Source: Ostrinia nubilalis
Lineage: Eukaryota; Arthropoda; Insecta; Lepidoptera; Crambidae
Reading direction: 5' to 3'
DNA length: 64,000 bases
Assembly (NCBI RefSeq): GCF_963855985.1
Contig: NC_087109.1
Span: forward strand, 5,662,001-5,726,000
Positions 21,450 through 34,673 of the stretch are shown here, in pieces (position 1 is the first letter of the stretch; each line of letters starts with the position of its first letter). A program made the position numbers and the translations under genes. The notes beneath the pieces were generated by a model that had not been told where the DNA came from, did not search any database, and saw only the letters and a list, made by a program, of their open reading frames with translations.

Positions 21450-21645
21450 TAGCTTTTGCCCGCGGTTTCACCCGCGTGGAATTTAGTTTGTCACAGATCG
21501 TCATAAATTATAGCCTATATGTTATTCTGGGTTATAAACAACAATATTGTAAAGTTTTATCAAAATCCCTTCAGTAGTTTTTGCGTGAAAGAGTAACAAA
21601 CATACAGACATCCAAACTTCTTTCGCATTTATAATATTAGTAAGA
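21450..21645 (-). mobile_element. Non-autonomous Helitron (type I variant, copy d)
   Basis: The minus-strand 3' end is GCGGGTGAAACCGCGGGC then AAAAGCTAG; the 5' end ACTAATATTATAAATGCGAAAG is truncated by a few bases. The body (ATAACATATAGGCTATAATTT) matches copy e at 30035, giving a distinct subfamily. Confidence 0.8.
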
Positions 21646-23589
21646 CATCATTATACAGTTACTTTGATAACAATAATCATCGCATCGGCAGCGATAGGTA
21701 ATGGAGAACTAAAATGGATATTTTAAATGAAACCCTCAATTAGCATCACCCTTTCAATTTCAATGTGTAATCGAACGAGCAAAAATAGGATACCAAAAAC
21801 AAAATGGACGACGACGTTAAAATAAATCACACACATTTCGAATTCCAAAATACAATAAAATTGTTTCCCTCCAAAATCTGACAGCTCAATTACATTGTCT
21901 GTGACGAGAGACATTTGTTCAAATTGCCAGTGTTTTATAGGGACTACAAACTCTTTGATTCGGATCACAGAGTAGCATGTGACATTTACTGCTTACAGAA
22001 TAAAATTGACTTTACAAAAGCAAGTTTATAAGTTTTGGTGAATAAATGTTGTTAAAAAAGGTCTTTTTTTACGTCCCATTTCGCGGTTAATATGGCGTGT
22101 AAATGAGTTCTTTATCGTGGCTTGTTTTAAACGTTCTGTTTGTATAGTTTTGGAGGGTGAATAAATTAAAATAATAGTGTTAGTTTTAGGCTTGAAGACC
22201 GTTTAGTAAGTATCGATCACAAAAAACAGATCTTAATGAACCTACCATCTGGGCATATAAAAAATAATTATTTACATTTGATTAAATGATTAACTAACTT
22301 TAAATATTAATTTACATAAATTACCTGTGTGTATACCTAGACCATTGCTAAAAACAAGTTCTTATCACTGAAAAAAGAAATTAATAGTTTCTGAATATTT
22401 ATCTGGCTGACAATAGCATCCTTTTGATTATGATTTGACTTTTTGCCTAGTTTAATTCAAATTAATATTTTCAATGCTTATAAAAAGATCAATAACAAAA
22501 AACAGTTGAAATAACACAAGTAACAGACACTCCTTTTCATTTAACCTGTACTTATTTGAAAAGTCGGAAAGCGAATGGAGTCGCAGGAAGTCTTGCAATT
22601 AAAAACACAAAACATTGTCATACACGGCGATATTTAATACAGATACAGTAAAGAGCAATGTGCAGGGTTGTCAGTAGAATATCAACCATACCTACTGTCT
22701 TATTTACTATCAATATAAAAAATAGGCAAGCAAAAAATTATTGTCAGCATCTTGTAGCTTAGAACCAAGACAACCAAAATACGAAGCTACAAAATATCTA
22801 TGTAGATATGTTTTTTTTTTCTTCTTTATGGCTCTACTTCTTTACTCTTTAACATTGTTACTGTTTTTTCAGATCTATCTTTCGTTAGCACTCATACCGG
22901 CATCTCTCTATAAGTAATAGAGAAAATGGAAAATAGGACAAATGGGAAAGCGATCGGAAAAATAAACACTATCTTAGGAAGTTGCCATATCATAGGAAGA
23001 CCACACTGTCGCAACGAAAGCTAGACAGTGGCTCTCCTTTCTCGTTTTAAAGACTGTTGGTGTCACTGGAAACACATAAACTGCTTTGGTTGAAGCGAGC
23101 TTATGTCAGACTTATTTTGTTTTGTAGAGCTCACCTCGTCAGAAGAACGAGGTATACTGTCTAAAATAAGGCTCTGCCACTCGCTTTAAGTGGGAGGAAC
23201 TCACAGTCTTCAAATACCACAGTCCCTCCCGGCATAGGCAGCCCTAGCCTAACGCACATAGCAGCTGCGTGCCGTATGTAAGTACATAAAGACATTTCGC
23301 ACCGAACATTACGTTCATATCATACACCTGCCATTCAAATCACGCCTACAAACAACAAGCACGATTCGTCATGCAATTGCAGACTTTAAGTGGTCCACAT
23401 AAGGGCTGCAAAACATCCAGATCGTAGTGAAAGATTGGCTGTAATAAGAACAACTGAGACAAAGAGTGGATTAGGACAGAAGTTCCTAAGCAGTGGACTT
23501 CAGTCTAGGTGTCTGTTTCTACATCATGAAACACGCGAGTGTATAGCATATTAAACTAATAAAAAAAACTACTTGATTTTACTTGTAAA
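21646..23589. other. Non-coding spacer
   Basis: About 1.9 kb with no ORF of interest. 22870-23500 is less AT-rich and could contain an exon, but no open frame with splice sites stands out. Confidence 0.4.
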
Positions 23590-23597
23590 ACAGGTAC

Positions 23598-25109
23598 CAG
23601 GGCCGGATCTACCTATGGGCTGATTGGGCTGCAGCCCAGGGCCCCTGGGTTACAAGGGGCCCCCAGATCCCGCTAAAAAGTAGGCAATAATTTGAAAAAA
23701 TAAGTTGACTGTAAAGTCGGTTTACGGACGATATTTTTACGTGACAACGTCATAAGAAAATATTGATTATTAATTGCATACTAAATTTTTGAGATTTTTT
23801 TAAAAAAAATTTTCTTCCAATTACTTCTTGTAAAGAAAACGTAATAACTTTTAAACTAAGAGGTATATCCTGATAAAATAAAAACAGTAATAATGGTAAA
23901 TAGCAGGCGATACTAAAAAAATACATAAAATACTCAGAAAATGGCAACAAATAATAAAAAAAATTATACATTTTGAGAAAAATCTGCATTTTAATTCGTG
24001 TTTTTTTTTGTTATTTGATAAATTTCTCCAAATAATGCCCCCATAACAGATTGTTTTTATTACTTTGTGTTATTCTTTATCGTATTACATTTGTAATACT
24101 AAAAATAGCATGTCTCTATCCCTATCACAATGTTTGCAATGATCGTTTGAACTAAGCCTCTCCGGGCGCGCCATTCAACGCTTCGTTAACAACAAAACTC
24201 AAAGTGGCTCTAGATTTGTAATTTTGATAAAAACAAGTTACATTTCAAATAAAAACAAAAGATTTGGAAGTAAAATAAGCATTTTAGTTAAAATTAAAAT
24301 TGTCTCTACCTGTAGCGGAGAATAATGTGGTGGCAGGCCTTTGTTCAAACGATCATAGCAAATGTTGTGATAGGGATAGAGACTTCCGATTTTTGGTTTT
24401 ACAAAATTAATACGATAGAGAATAATACAAAGTAATAAAAACCACCTGTTATGGGGGCATTTTTTGGAGAAATTTATCAAATAACCAAAATAACACGAAT
24501 TTAAAAGCAGATTTTTTTCAATAGTATAATTTTTTATTATTGGTTGGCATTTTCTGGGCATTTTATGTATTTTTTAGTATCGCCTGTTATTTAGCATTGT
24601 TACTGTTTTTATTTTATCAGGATATACCTCTTAGTTTAAAAGTTATTAAGTTTTCTTTACAAGAAGTAATTGGCAGAAAAAAAATAAAAAAAAATCTCAA
24701 AAATTTAGTATGCAATTTTTAATAAATATTTTCTTATGACGTAGTCACGTAAAAATATCGTCCGTAAACCGACTTTACAGACAACTATTTTTTTTTTAAT
24801 TATTGCCTACTTTTTAGCGGGATCTGGGGGCCCCTTGTAACCCCTCGGCCCTTACGTTACCTAACGTAAGTAATTGGCAGAAAAAAAATTTAAAAAAATC
24901 TCAAACATTTTTTGACCTCTTTTTTGTCGATAAAAATAGGTCTAGTTTCACCTATTTTCATATGTGCACTTTATCGTGACTCACACTGTATGTATAAGAA
25001 TAATATATCATTATAGGAACAGTTTTTTGGCATGGCTATTAGTTGAGTACTAAGATAGGCCCCCAAGTAGTTTCAGCCCAGGGCCCCACAAATTCACGAT
25101 CCGGCCCTG
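23598..25109. mobile_element. hAT snap-back element, 1.5 kb
   Basis: The ends CAGGGCCGGAT and complement (GATCCGGCCCTG) are flanked by the exact 8-bp duplication ACAGGTAC (23590-23597 and 25110-25117), classic hAT. Inside, arms of about 500 bp (23649-24152 and 24343-24843) are inverted repeats with scattered differences around a 190-bp loop. Right of the second arm, AAGTAATTGGCAGAAAAAAA recurs (24868) as a duplication of 24664. The frames on both strands fall within the arms and show no transposase features. Confidence 0.88.
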
Positions 25110-25117
25110 ACAGGTAC

Positions 25118-26394
25118 AAAAGAATTAAAGCAGAGTCAGCACATCATCAGAAAGCAGTGTCAGATTCACATACATAGCTACACAATATTCGAACATGGTC
25201 GCCATTAAGCTCTTATAGATACTCGTACTTAGTTGTAGAGCATGGCGATGTAAGATATAATTTTCATTAAAATTCACCTTTCTTCACTTTTATTATCAAT
25301 ATTTAAGATTTACCCATGTGACTCTATATGCCATTTTATAGTAGTTTCTTCATTATAGGTATCAACTAAGAATAGTGCTCTTCTGTCTTCAAAATAATCT
25401 TTGGCCACGCTGTACCGCTCGCTTACCGAAGTAGCAGTATGTAAGCCACAGCCTCGAGCCGTCACGACCAGCGATCATATACTGCAGAACACGGCACACA
25501 ATCTACGAGACCATTATTGAATTGTTCAGGGACCAACAGGTGGAAGAGACAATGGCACCAAAGGAGCTGCTGTGGAGATGATACTCGTAGGCTCGCCGAT
25601 AGATTAGGCAGAATATTATTAGATTGTCCCACCATTTGGAAACTAGTGATGATCTTTGGCAAATCGGGTATTCGGTAAGTATTTTTTGTGTTCTCAATTT
25701 AGAAATTTAAATGCCTGTTCTAAAAAGAGGTATCGTAAATGAAAGACACTTTTGTCGATGGCTACTTTGGCTAATTCACTCACTATAGCTCATTTGTATA
25801 TTGTTGCTATACTTATCCCATTTATATACAACAGTACCAGATAAACATACTCACGTGGCTTTTTTATAACAAAATGTTTTAAGCTTTGTAATATAAAGTG
25901 CGTAGTTAGTATCTTTTAGCTTTGTTTTAAATTAACAACCCTTATAAGTTCCTAGGTAAAACTTGTTTATATAATTTCGAACTTATGCAAAACTTGGCCT
26001 ATTTTTCACATACTATATTTTAAAATATGTATACTTTATGTAAGTAAAATCACGTATAAGTTCGGAACTCATTAAAATAATTTATTGGATATCAACAATG
26101 AGCACTCAGTTGCAAATGCAAGTGTAAGATATGGTCCGGCCGCGCATGAATATGTTATGCGGGACCGACATAATCGGGGATTCGGTTGGTACCGACAGCA
26201 GATCAAGCTTACCACAGACAATAAAACTAACCAAGAAGACCCAAAGGGAAATCGTGGTCTCTGAAAATAAGAATCTTCAACTCTATCTGTTCAGTACCAC
26301 CTCTCGCCAGTTATCAACGTGTAGCTCGCGCAGATCCATTGCTTGCAACTTTGTTTGCAGAGCGGTACCTGGAGCCAGACGATGGCATTATAAC
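25118..26394. other. Non-coding spacer
   Basis: No recognised gene. A 45-codon open stretch at about 25446-25580 precedes no obvious splice site, and overlapping minus frames are unconvincing. The 99-codon plus frame from 26131 runs into the MITE at 26398. Confidence 0.4.
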
Positions 26395-26397
26395 TTA

Positions 26398-26535
26398 GGG
26401 CTGATTTTTCAACTGTCAGATATCTTTTAACTGAAGAATAAACTTGTCACTTTGACATATTTCCCATACTGAAACTGTCAATGTGCCAAACTTATTCTTC
26501 AGTTAAAAGTTATTAGACGATTGAAAAATCAGCCC
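26398..26535. mobile_element. Harbinger-like MITE (uninterrupted sibling of 19381)
   Basis: The ends GGGCTGATTTTTCAA and complement are flanked by TTA at 26395-26397 and 26536-26538. Near-complete palindrome of 138 bp with arms containing CTTTTAACTGAAGAATAAAC. It provides the reference for the Helitron-disrupted copy at 19381. Confidence 0.8.
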
Positions 26536-26539
26536 TTAG

Positions 26540-29376
26540 AGAGAAAGTAGGTGATGCAAAAATTACAAAAACATTTTCTTTTTTATTAGTATGTAGACCC
26601 ATTTCAGGGCACTTAAAACTTCCCAAAAATAGCTTGCCCTACCATCACTTCAGGATAGGTATCGGGTGGTGCTGAGATGAAGTGCCAGAAGAAAATTATT
26701 TACCTGAGTAACGTATGTACAGGTATGTATATTATGTTGAGACGACAGCATAATTAAAAACCTGTGGTTTCTTCCTGGACATTTGGCATTGCGTCATATT
26801 CTCCCAGATACAGCAAACTTTGGATCATTTCAAGTTTAAGAACATTTCTTCAAGGAAGCGTCGCACATCTATTTCCATTTATTTTCCAATTTAGTACGGA
26901 ACATATTAATTTGTATCCGATTTAATTTCGCTGCTGTCGCTACCTAAGCCGCCGGCAGATCTGAATATTTAGGTCCGTCGAATTTCCATGTTCATCATTA
27001 TAATTACTTGCAAAATAGTGCGAGTACAGCAACTTTCAACCTTAGTTTCATGCAAAAACGCGAAACCCCCTTTCCATTCCTCCGGGATTCGTAATTATGT
27101 CAAAAACAAGATGTAAATTATTTCCACAAAGTGTGGAATAATTGATTTTTTTTACAAATCGCCTCTTTGTTACTTTAATTATATTAATACAAATTCGGAA
27201 ATTATTCCTTGTGCTGAATATTAAGCTTCATGACCGAAATGACGCGTTTAAAATTACTAAACGTCTTAAAAATAGCTGTAATAAGCCTACACTTACGCAA
27301 AGTTGGAATGAACTTTATTTAATTAAATTAATATAATGTTGGTATTGCTTAATTAATACAGTCTATGAAAGTGATATAATGGTCATTATTTATACATAAA
27401 AAAAAGAACTAAAAAAACTCGCTATCATAATTATTAATCATAGGAAACCAAGAAGTATTTATTCGTCTTCACAATTTGCATAATAAACTTAATCAAATAT
27501 TTACGTTTTCTATTATTAATGCAATTATCTCATACATATGTAATACGTATTTGTATGTTTAAAATTATTTTGAACATTTTTTTTGTTGCGTTCAACTATT
27601 TTTTTCTCCGCGCCCGAGCTCCTCCTGTAGACGCTAAGGAATTAATCATACGCAGCCTTTGTTTTCTTGCGTTACTCTTTTTAAATTCTCTATGGTTGGT
27701 GCCCGGTGCAGCCGCGCGTTGTTTTTTTTTTCTTTGTTACAGCAAGCTGAAATGAAGAAGGAATACATTATTATCGGCGTTAACGGAATATAGTATGGAG
27801 TAAAATGTTTATAGCGCACATTGTTGATGAATTTTGAGTAGAATGTCTACGAAAAATTGATTAAACATCAAGTCAGTAGAAAGAATGAAACTTTTGTACG
27901 CGTTCAAATTAATGTTAACCAATAGAAAAGAAAATGTAAAAACTAAACGTAAAAAATCCAACCAAGTTTTAGTTTTCTTTTGGTGAAATTATAAAAGTGG
28001 AAAAGTGGAAAAGTGGAAAATTGGAAAAGGAAAGAAGGTAAGTGTTATATTAGTATTTTTTTCTGGAATCTTTACGATGGTATCCCTATAGAGTCTATGT
28101 CTTTAGTTATTAATCATCTTAGTTTAAGGTCTAAAAGTATACCTATAGGTATACCAGCTCAGTTGTTCCAAGACTCTTCAAAAACTGTATAAAAAAACTC
28201 ATAAAACTCATTTATTTTTGCAAATAGGCTTTTAAAAAGCACTTTTACATCATTTATTATCATTTTACGTTACGTACCTGCTCTACAAAATGTACCCTCA
28301 AACGCTGTATCATTTTACACTCAGGTACAAACCTGCGTACCCTAGTATCATACACAGATATCACTTATCTGCGCGGGGCTAAATCAGCCATAGCCGTAGC
28401 CTATTCTTTCCTCGGCCCAACAAAACGACCGAACAGTTTACGTACGCTATGGATACGCAGCGAGGAATTTTCCCCTGAAATCGGGAGATTTGAGAATATT
28501 TGAACTTTTTCTTTTTAATTCATTTTATTTTCCATCAACTACTATAATTCAACTAGGACCAACTAACACCATCTAGTAATATAGAAATACTAATGCATTC
28601 TGGTTTCTGCAGACTAAGTAAGTATGTTATTAAACTAATCACAGCATTTAAACCGAACAGCTGAGCTATTAATTTAAATCATATTATGAATAATTATAAC
28701 GTTTGAAATATGAATACTAAGGAAGGATGTGCTCTATACTCTACAGCTGCTTTATAAGTGCACTTCCTCTTCTATCTTTAAAAAACATGTAAAAGTATTT
28801 TGTTTAAGCACCTACTATTGAAATTGGCTACTTATCTCATGGCGACTAAAATGCTGCGTATTCCACTACAATTTAATCACCACCTCTACCTTCCAAATTG
28901 TTTCTTAAGAAATTAGCAAACTAATAGACACACAAGTACCTACTGCGTATTCAGAAAATGTTAAACCGCCACCTCTAGCTTCCAAATTGTTTCCTATCTT
29001 TGAACGAACTAGCCTATGATTAGGGTGTTTGCAGTTCCTCGTATGGCAACCCCGGCACGCGGTAATAGCCGAGTGGCAGTCTGTGGCTGCGCGGCCGCCG
29101 CGGGCCGTCACGACGCGCCGTCCACGTGAAAAGACCCTTTATTCTTTTCAGTTTTTTGAAAAAAGAACACGGCTTGTTTTAAGACTGTATCACCGTTGGC
29201 TGTAAGATAGTGGTTACCTTCGTCTGTCGCGGATGAATGATGAAAGGTGGTTTGTTTTTAGGTTGGTAAGGAAAGGAAGCTTTTGAACGACAGTTTTTGT
29301 TGTACATCTCTAGACTAGCTTCATAGCTTGAATGACATAAAGGGTTTTTCTCTAATATAAGGCACATTTAGGACAG
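26540..29376. other. Non-coding spacer
   Basis: About 2.8 kb with no supported gene. CCACCTCTA(C/G)CTTCCAAATT is directly repeated at about 28880 and 28970. A CpG-rich patch lies at 29040-29130. The 78-codon frame at 27519 is hydrophobic but has no family match. Confidence 0.4.
27997..28029 (+). repeat. Short tandem repeat (GTGGAAAA)n
   Basis: Three perfect 8-bp units at 27997, 28005 and 28013 plus a degenerate fourth (TTGGAAAA). Confidence 0.85.
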
Positions 29377-29498
29377 ACTGGATTGTACAAGAGGGTGCAA
29401 CTTTAACTTTAACAAACCTTAAAAATCTTTCAAACTCCATACAAAAAGCACCGGTTATCGTTATAGTTACAGTTAAAGTTAGGTGACGCAACTCAGCC
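29377..29498. mobile_element. Harbinger-type MITE, GGCTGAGTT family (copy 3)
   Basis: The right end GTGACGCAACTCAGCC and core AATCTTTCAAACTCCATAC are intact; the left end is degraded (GGGTGCAAC at about 29393 is recognisable), so the left boundary is approximate. Confidence 0.6.
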
Positions 29499-30034
29499 CA
29501 AATATATGGATATATCGTCCAATTGTGTGAGTGTATTTTACAATGTAAACAAGTCTAATGACACTGGATTTTTAAAGCAATTTCTATCAGTAAAAATATA
29601 GATCAAAGTTTATTTAGCACATATTCTTGCGAAAAAGCTAGCTCTACCAAGGCTAGAGAATAGAAACTGTCTCAATCTCGCACCAAATGAACCGTTGTCT
29701 ATGACACACGGCGCGTTACCATAAACTAATAGGTGCTTTAACGTGCGCGTCGAATCCTGTCATTAGGCGAATTAGATCTGTGCCCGATACGAGGGAGGGC
29801 AGATAAAAAAGCCGATAGGGTTCCGTGATTATAGGCGGTGGGACCGCGTAATTTTGGGGTCCGTGGTGACTGGGGTGAGGTTTTTTAGCTAGCTTGCGGT
29901 TTTTGTTGTTGCCCCGTTGTCAAATGATAGAGATATGAACAATGACTTAAAGATTTATAGGACGGAGTATTATTTTAACAGTTGTATGAACTTGTAAGTG
30001 GAGTTTTTAAGAGTTTAGACTGTTTAAAGTGTTA
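29499..30034. other. Non-coding spacer
   Basis: No gene or bounded repeat seen. Confidence 0.45.
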
Positions 30035-30238
30035 TCCTACTAATATTATAAAAATGCGAAAGTTTGGATGTCTGGATGTTTGTTACTCTTTCACGCAAAA
30101 ACTACTGAACGGATTTGGATGAAACTTTACTGTAATATTGTTTATAAATTATAATCCAGAATAACATTATAGGCTATAATTTATGACAATCTGTGACAAA
30201 CGAAATTTCACGCGGGTGAAGCCGCGTGCAAAAGCTAG
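30035..30238 (+). mobile_element. Non-autonomous Helitron (type I variant, copy e)
   Basis: Starts TCCTACTAATATTATAAAAA after an A and ends CGCGGGTGAAGCCGCG then TGCAAAAGCTAG before a T. Full length, same subfamily as the truncated copy d (21450). Confidence 0.85.
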
Positions 30239-31471
30239 TTATAACCATAAATAGAAAACCTACTTACGTACAAAAAGCAATATAATACTGAATCCTGCGT
30301 TCGATCAGTATTGAATTTTTTATCCAAACCCGCATTATAGAAGCAAAACATTATAATTAGGTCATTAAATCCACTTATTCTCCGTTGGGTCCTAAATATT
30401 AAAAAGGCGACTAATCCAATCCATCCATGTCAAAAGTGTCCTTGAATTGCAATAGCCCAAAATGAAGTCGCATCGGCGGTCAATTATGTTAAAACGTGTC
30501 CCAATAATAATGAGGTCCTTCCTAACGCCTCTAAAACGCAAATTATCATATTATCACCTGTTAAATAATCGATAAACAAATGATTTGTCGGCGCCCGCTG
30601 CGCGCGGCGGGGCTCCGTCTCGGCACGACGCCATTGTCAGCGACACGTTTCGTTTTTTTATGTTGGTACTAAGTTGACAGCTACGTGCTTCTGGGGCGAA
30701 GGCATACTTATTGAGCGCTTGAAGTTGGTACACACTGCGGGTTGCTGGAGAAAGGGTGCATTTGCGGTGGTAATGGGTTATCAAATTAAATCTGACTAGA
30801 CTGAGCTCACGGCTCTGTTCTAATTTTTATTGATAGTTCTTGAATACAATTTCTAAACCAGTTCGTTAGACCGTGGAACCCCTAGATTAGGTAGGTACTA
30901 ATACGAAAAGTATTTCATACAATTCTCCTTTACGTCAGAAGAAATTCAATTTCCAGAATTGTTTTGGATAGAGGATAATCGAGCAACTAACGATTTTCCC
31001 AATCTCTACAACTAATAATTGTATTAAATCTACGTTACCTGTTACAAATAGCACACCTATTATTACCTCACAAAAACACAGTTACCACAGCTTGATGTGC
31101 CATCATTATTTCATGTAAGAGAAGTATTTTCAGCCAAAAAGCTTTTTCTAAGCTTTCAACATCAAACTTTACAGTCATGATTCATGAAACAAATGACTTG
31201 CATTGTTTTCAGTCAACAAGCTTTTCCTAAGCTTTTAACACCAAAATTCAGTCATGAAAAAATATTTGCATTATTATCAGTCAACAAACTTTTTCTCAGC
31301 TCTAAATCCTACACAATCATGAAAAAGTATGATCTGCAAAATACATATAAGGGTAAAAAACATTGCCCCTTCGCAAAGCCCCATTTTTGTACACTCTGAA
31401 AATATTACGTTTTACAAATACAACGAGCAACTTCACATGGAAAATAGGTATGTAATAAGATAAGTAAGGTA
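30239..31471. other. Non-coding spacer with a tandem repeat
   Basis: No supported gene. A CpG-rich patch lies at 30585-30640. A degenerate tandem repeat is listed separately at 31131. Confidence 0.4.
31131..31345 (+). repeat. Degenerate tandem repeat, three units of about 65-79 bp
   Basis: Units start at 31131, 31210 and 31278, each with CAG(T/C)CAACAAGCTTTT, then a CTAAGCTTTTAACA block, then CAGTCATGAAAAA and a TGCATT run. Units diverge by length and substitutions. Confidence 0.65.
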
Positions 31472-32446
31472 TAGCCTGACCAGGAACATAAAAACCCTGG
31501 CATAGAGGCGCGTCAATTGCATTTGATAGTGCAACACTGAGTACAGTCGTACCTGTGTTAAATTAATAAGCTAACTTTATGTATCAGGATTCAGGATTAC
31601 GGGCTAATTTGATATTTTCATAAATTAACAAAAAATATTATTATAGGTAACCTGATTTAAATAAATTAAATGAAACCATCAATCGAGCTAGTAGAATTTA
31701 TTTTATTATTCATCAATAATCAAATTCAGAACTTGAATATTCAACTGCAATGTCTGCTCATGAACGCTTCAAACTCGGTACTTCTTTCCCAATCCCATAA
31801 AATTCAACACTTAGAAAGTGACAAAAAAAATTAAAATAGGTAGTTGAAACAAACCACAGCTAATTTTCATAGTGGACTGTACTATACGATAAACATGTCA
31901 GTCAATTTGACAACCTTTGTCGGAAACATTATTCAATGAAAATATTGTCCGAATCCTTAGTATTTCTCTTCGACAAATACTTTAACACATTGTGAACCAC
32001 TTTTCTTTCACGACTATAAAAATATTTTAGCAATCCCAACTAATATTATAAATGCGAAAGTAACTCTGTCTGTCTGTCTGTCTGTTACGCTTTCCCGCTT
32101 AAACCTCGCAACCGATTTTGATGAAATTTGGCATAGAGATAGTTTGAGTCCCGGGAAAGAACATAGGATAGTTTTTATCCCGGTTTTTGAAACAGGGACG
32201 CGCGCGATAAAGTTTTTCTGTGACAGACAAAATTCCACGCGGGCGAAGCCGCGGGCGGAAAGCTAGTTTAATTCATAAAACCAATTGCGCACATTTAAAA
32301 TAAACTTTGTTTACACTTTGACAGCAATAGACTGACATGCAAGGTGACATGTCAATGAAGTTTTCAGTTACTGTTGCCATTAAAAGAAATTAGTACCATT
32401 AGTTTTCCGCAACATGGCGAGGGTTTTTATGTTCCCGGTCAGGCTA
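31472..32446. mobile_element. TA-flanked TIR element with nested Helitron
   Basis: The ends TAGCCTGACCAGGAACATAA and complement (TTATGTTCCCGGTCAGGCTA) give about 30 bp of inverted repeat, flanked by TA on each side. The 975-bp length includes the Helitron at 32034-32266, so the original element was about 740 bp. The TA duplication fits Tc1/mariner, but no transposase remains. Confidence 0.7.
32034..32266 (+). mobile_element. Non-autonomous Helitron (type I, copy f)
   Basis: Starts TCCCAACTAATATTATAAAT after A, contains a CTGT microsatellite, and ends CGCGGGCGAAGCCGCGGGC then GGAAAGCTAG before T. Nested in the TA-flanked element. Confidence 0.85.
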
Positions 32447-32448
32447 TA

Positions 32449-33639
32449 AATTATTAAGGCAAACAAACCATTGCCCCTTCACAAACCCTATTTTTATACG
32501 TTTCCTTATTAAATTACCGAAAATGTTACAATGCAGCGAGCGTGCCCTCCGAGCCTAATTAAGTCACCGGCTAACTAACGAGCGAATTAATAAAGTAGTC
32601 GGATCGAGTGTCCACACGTGCCGAATGTTTTTAACCCCTGTTTCGGTGTTTTATGCCTACCACAGGCTGAGGAGAACAGCTAGCTCATCAGTCAGTTGAT
32701 GGCTTTGATATAACTTTCTTTTCGTGTTGAGTCTTCTTAATGAAAGGTATGTGTCAATTCATAAAGTAATAATTACTTTATGAACGTGCAATAATAAATT
32801 ACATAGGATCTTCACGATAAGTAATCAATTCAGAATCAATTAAAAATCTTTTTTCAGAAACCGGGGTATGAGAACGAGTACAATGTGTGGTTATTACTTT
32901 ACTTTTCAAAATTCTTTATTTAAACAAAAAATATTATACAGTTACATTATAAAAATAATACCAGACAGTATAACTTACATCTAAATGCGAAAACACTTCA
33001 CCAGGCCAAAAACACCTCTCAAAGCTTAACTACACTGAATTTATAAAATGTGTGGTTATTGATATGACTTGAATCTATTAAACTATGAAATGTAGAATAC
33101 TATTTTTTTTATTTATAAAAGGGTCTAAGCTGGGAATCCATTTATAAGTACACAGTCAGTAATCCGCAGAATTTGTGCGTAATAGAAGGTATTCTTACTA
33201 GACAAAATAAACCAATATCCCAATTTTTCAAAAGTCCAATAACATTCTTGATCAAATTAAAACTGTCGGTTCTCCCTAAGCTGCGTTGAAACAACGCGCT
33301 AACGCACGGCGCGGCGCGTGGCGGGCCGAGTAGGTATTGTGCGCCCGCGACGCGACACGCGCGCGTAATGGATATCGAGGACCTGAGAATATGCTGCCAT
33401 GGAGGTAGATAGAAAAACTTTGGCAAGCTTGTAAATAGATTTTGAGACTCGTACGCAGCGAACCAAACCCCGAGTACCCAAGTATGTGCCATTTGTGACA
33501 CGAAACGCGCTCGTAATGGATATCGAGGACCTGAGAATATGCTGCGAGCCTGGGATGAAGGTGGAAAACTTCCCCTCTGCTAATCATACATTCTCTACTT
33601 GCTAGCGATTCCATTTGTTGCACTTGGATACACTACTCG
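32449..33639. other. Non-coding spacer with a local duplication
   Basis: A segment of about 50 bp (CGTAATGGATATCGAGGACC, then TGAGAATATGCTGC) occurs at about 33365-33400 and again at about 33511-33546. The flanking CpG-rich stretch (33280-33370) creates several overlapping minus-strand frames that are artefacts. Confidence 0.5.
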
Positions 33640-33766
33640 TTTCAACCGAATGCCGTCTACTGCTGGACAAAGGCATCCCCCAAAGATTTCCACAAAGACC
33701 AGTCCTGTGCGCTACCAGCATTCAGCTTCCCGCGATCTTCACCAGATCTTTGGTCCACCTAAACTA
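33640..33766 (-). mobile_element. RTE-clade LINE 3' relic (copy 3)
   Basis: The minus strand encodes a frameshifted RTE ORF end (GPKIW, AGS, then out-of-frame equivalents of LWKSLGDAFVQQ). A diverged subfamily with no tail. Confidence 0.6.
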
Positions 33767-34673
33767 TTTACATATTTGTAACTAACTACTCAATAACGTC
33801 ATACTAAGTTATTATCCCATCAAACCCCATACAGTCACTTTATAAAACCGCGTAACAATAAAATTGATTTAATTCTGATTCGATTCCCGGGGCTATAAGC
33901 ACAGAATACATAATAGTAGCAACAGAAATTGCACTCCTTTGTGTAGGATCAGATGCCGACATTTTAACGGTAATAATAATAATGCAAAATATCCAACGCA
34001 CATGGTGCATTCGAAATCGCACCTTACTATTACGCTCACAAGAGCGCACAATTTTTTTGTGTTCAGAATTCATCTACCTCACAGCTCAAGCGTCAGGGTT
34101 GTATAAGCAAAGTAAAATTAATAAAAACTTAATTTTAAGAAGCATTTATTGTATTTACGATTGGTAAACTTTAATCTAGTGGTGTTTGTATAATCGTACC
34201 ATCTCTAAAGTACCTATTAATAAACTTCAGTGTTGTGATAATTCGAAATTGGACACACAGTTTTAAAAGGTGTAGTGTCGGAAAATAGACACGGTGAAGT
34301 TAAGTTAATGTTTTTATTAGCTAAAATAATTTTTTTGCTACAGTATTTTGTCATATTAAGTATGTATTTCAAAATTATTTAAAAAGTGTAGTTTTTTTTT
34401 TCATTATTTAAATTACTACAGTTAATTTTATTCCAAAATATTACGATTTTCCAGTAAAGAAGAATAACAGTGCTGTTGGAATAATTAACCTTGATTGCGA
34501 CGATAATGGACCGAGCGTGTATAGAAATACGCGTGTGCTCACAGGCGCGTCACGGCGCGTGGCGGCCCTTACTGATTTGCAACTTGAAGTTGTCGCGCGC
34601 TGTAGGTAATTATCTCGGCCGGCATAGGCGAGTGACGGAGGCCTGCTATAAGTCAAATTATCGAAGAAGTATA
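33767..34673. other. Non-coding spacer
   Basis: No supported gene; CpG-rich patch at 34510-34570. Confidence 0.4.

Noticed and set aside
23750..24722. Frames in the hAT snap-back arms
   Set aside because: They lie in AT-rich inverted arms, mirror each other and lack transposase motifs.
33142..33623. Three overlapping minus-strand frames of 60-119 codons
   Set aside because: They arise from a CpG-rich patch plus a local duplication; no family resemblance.
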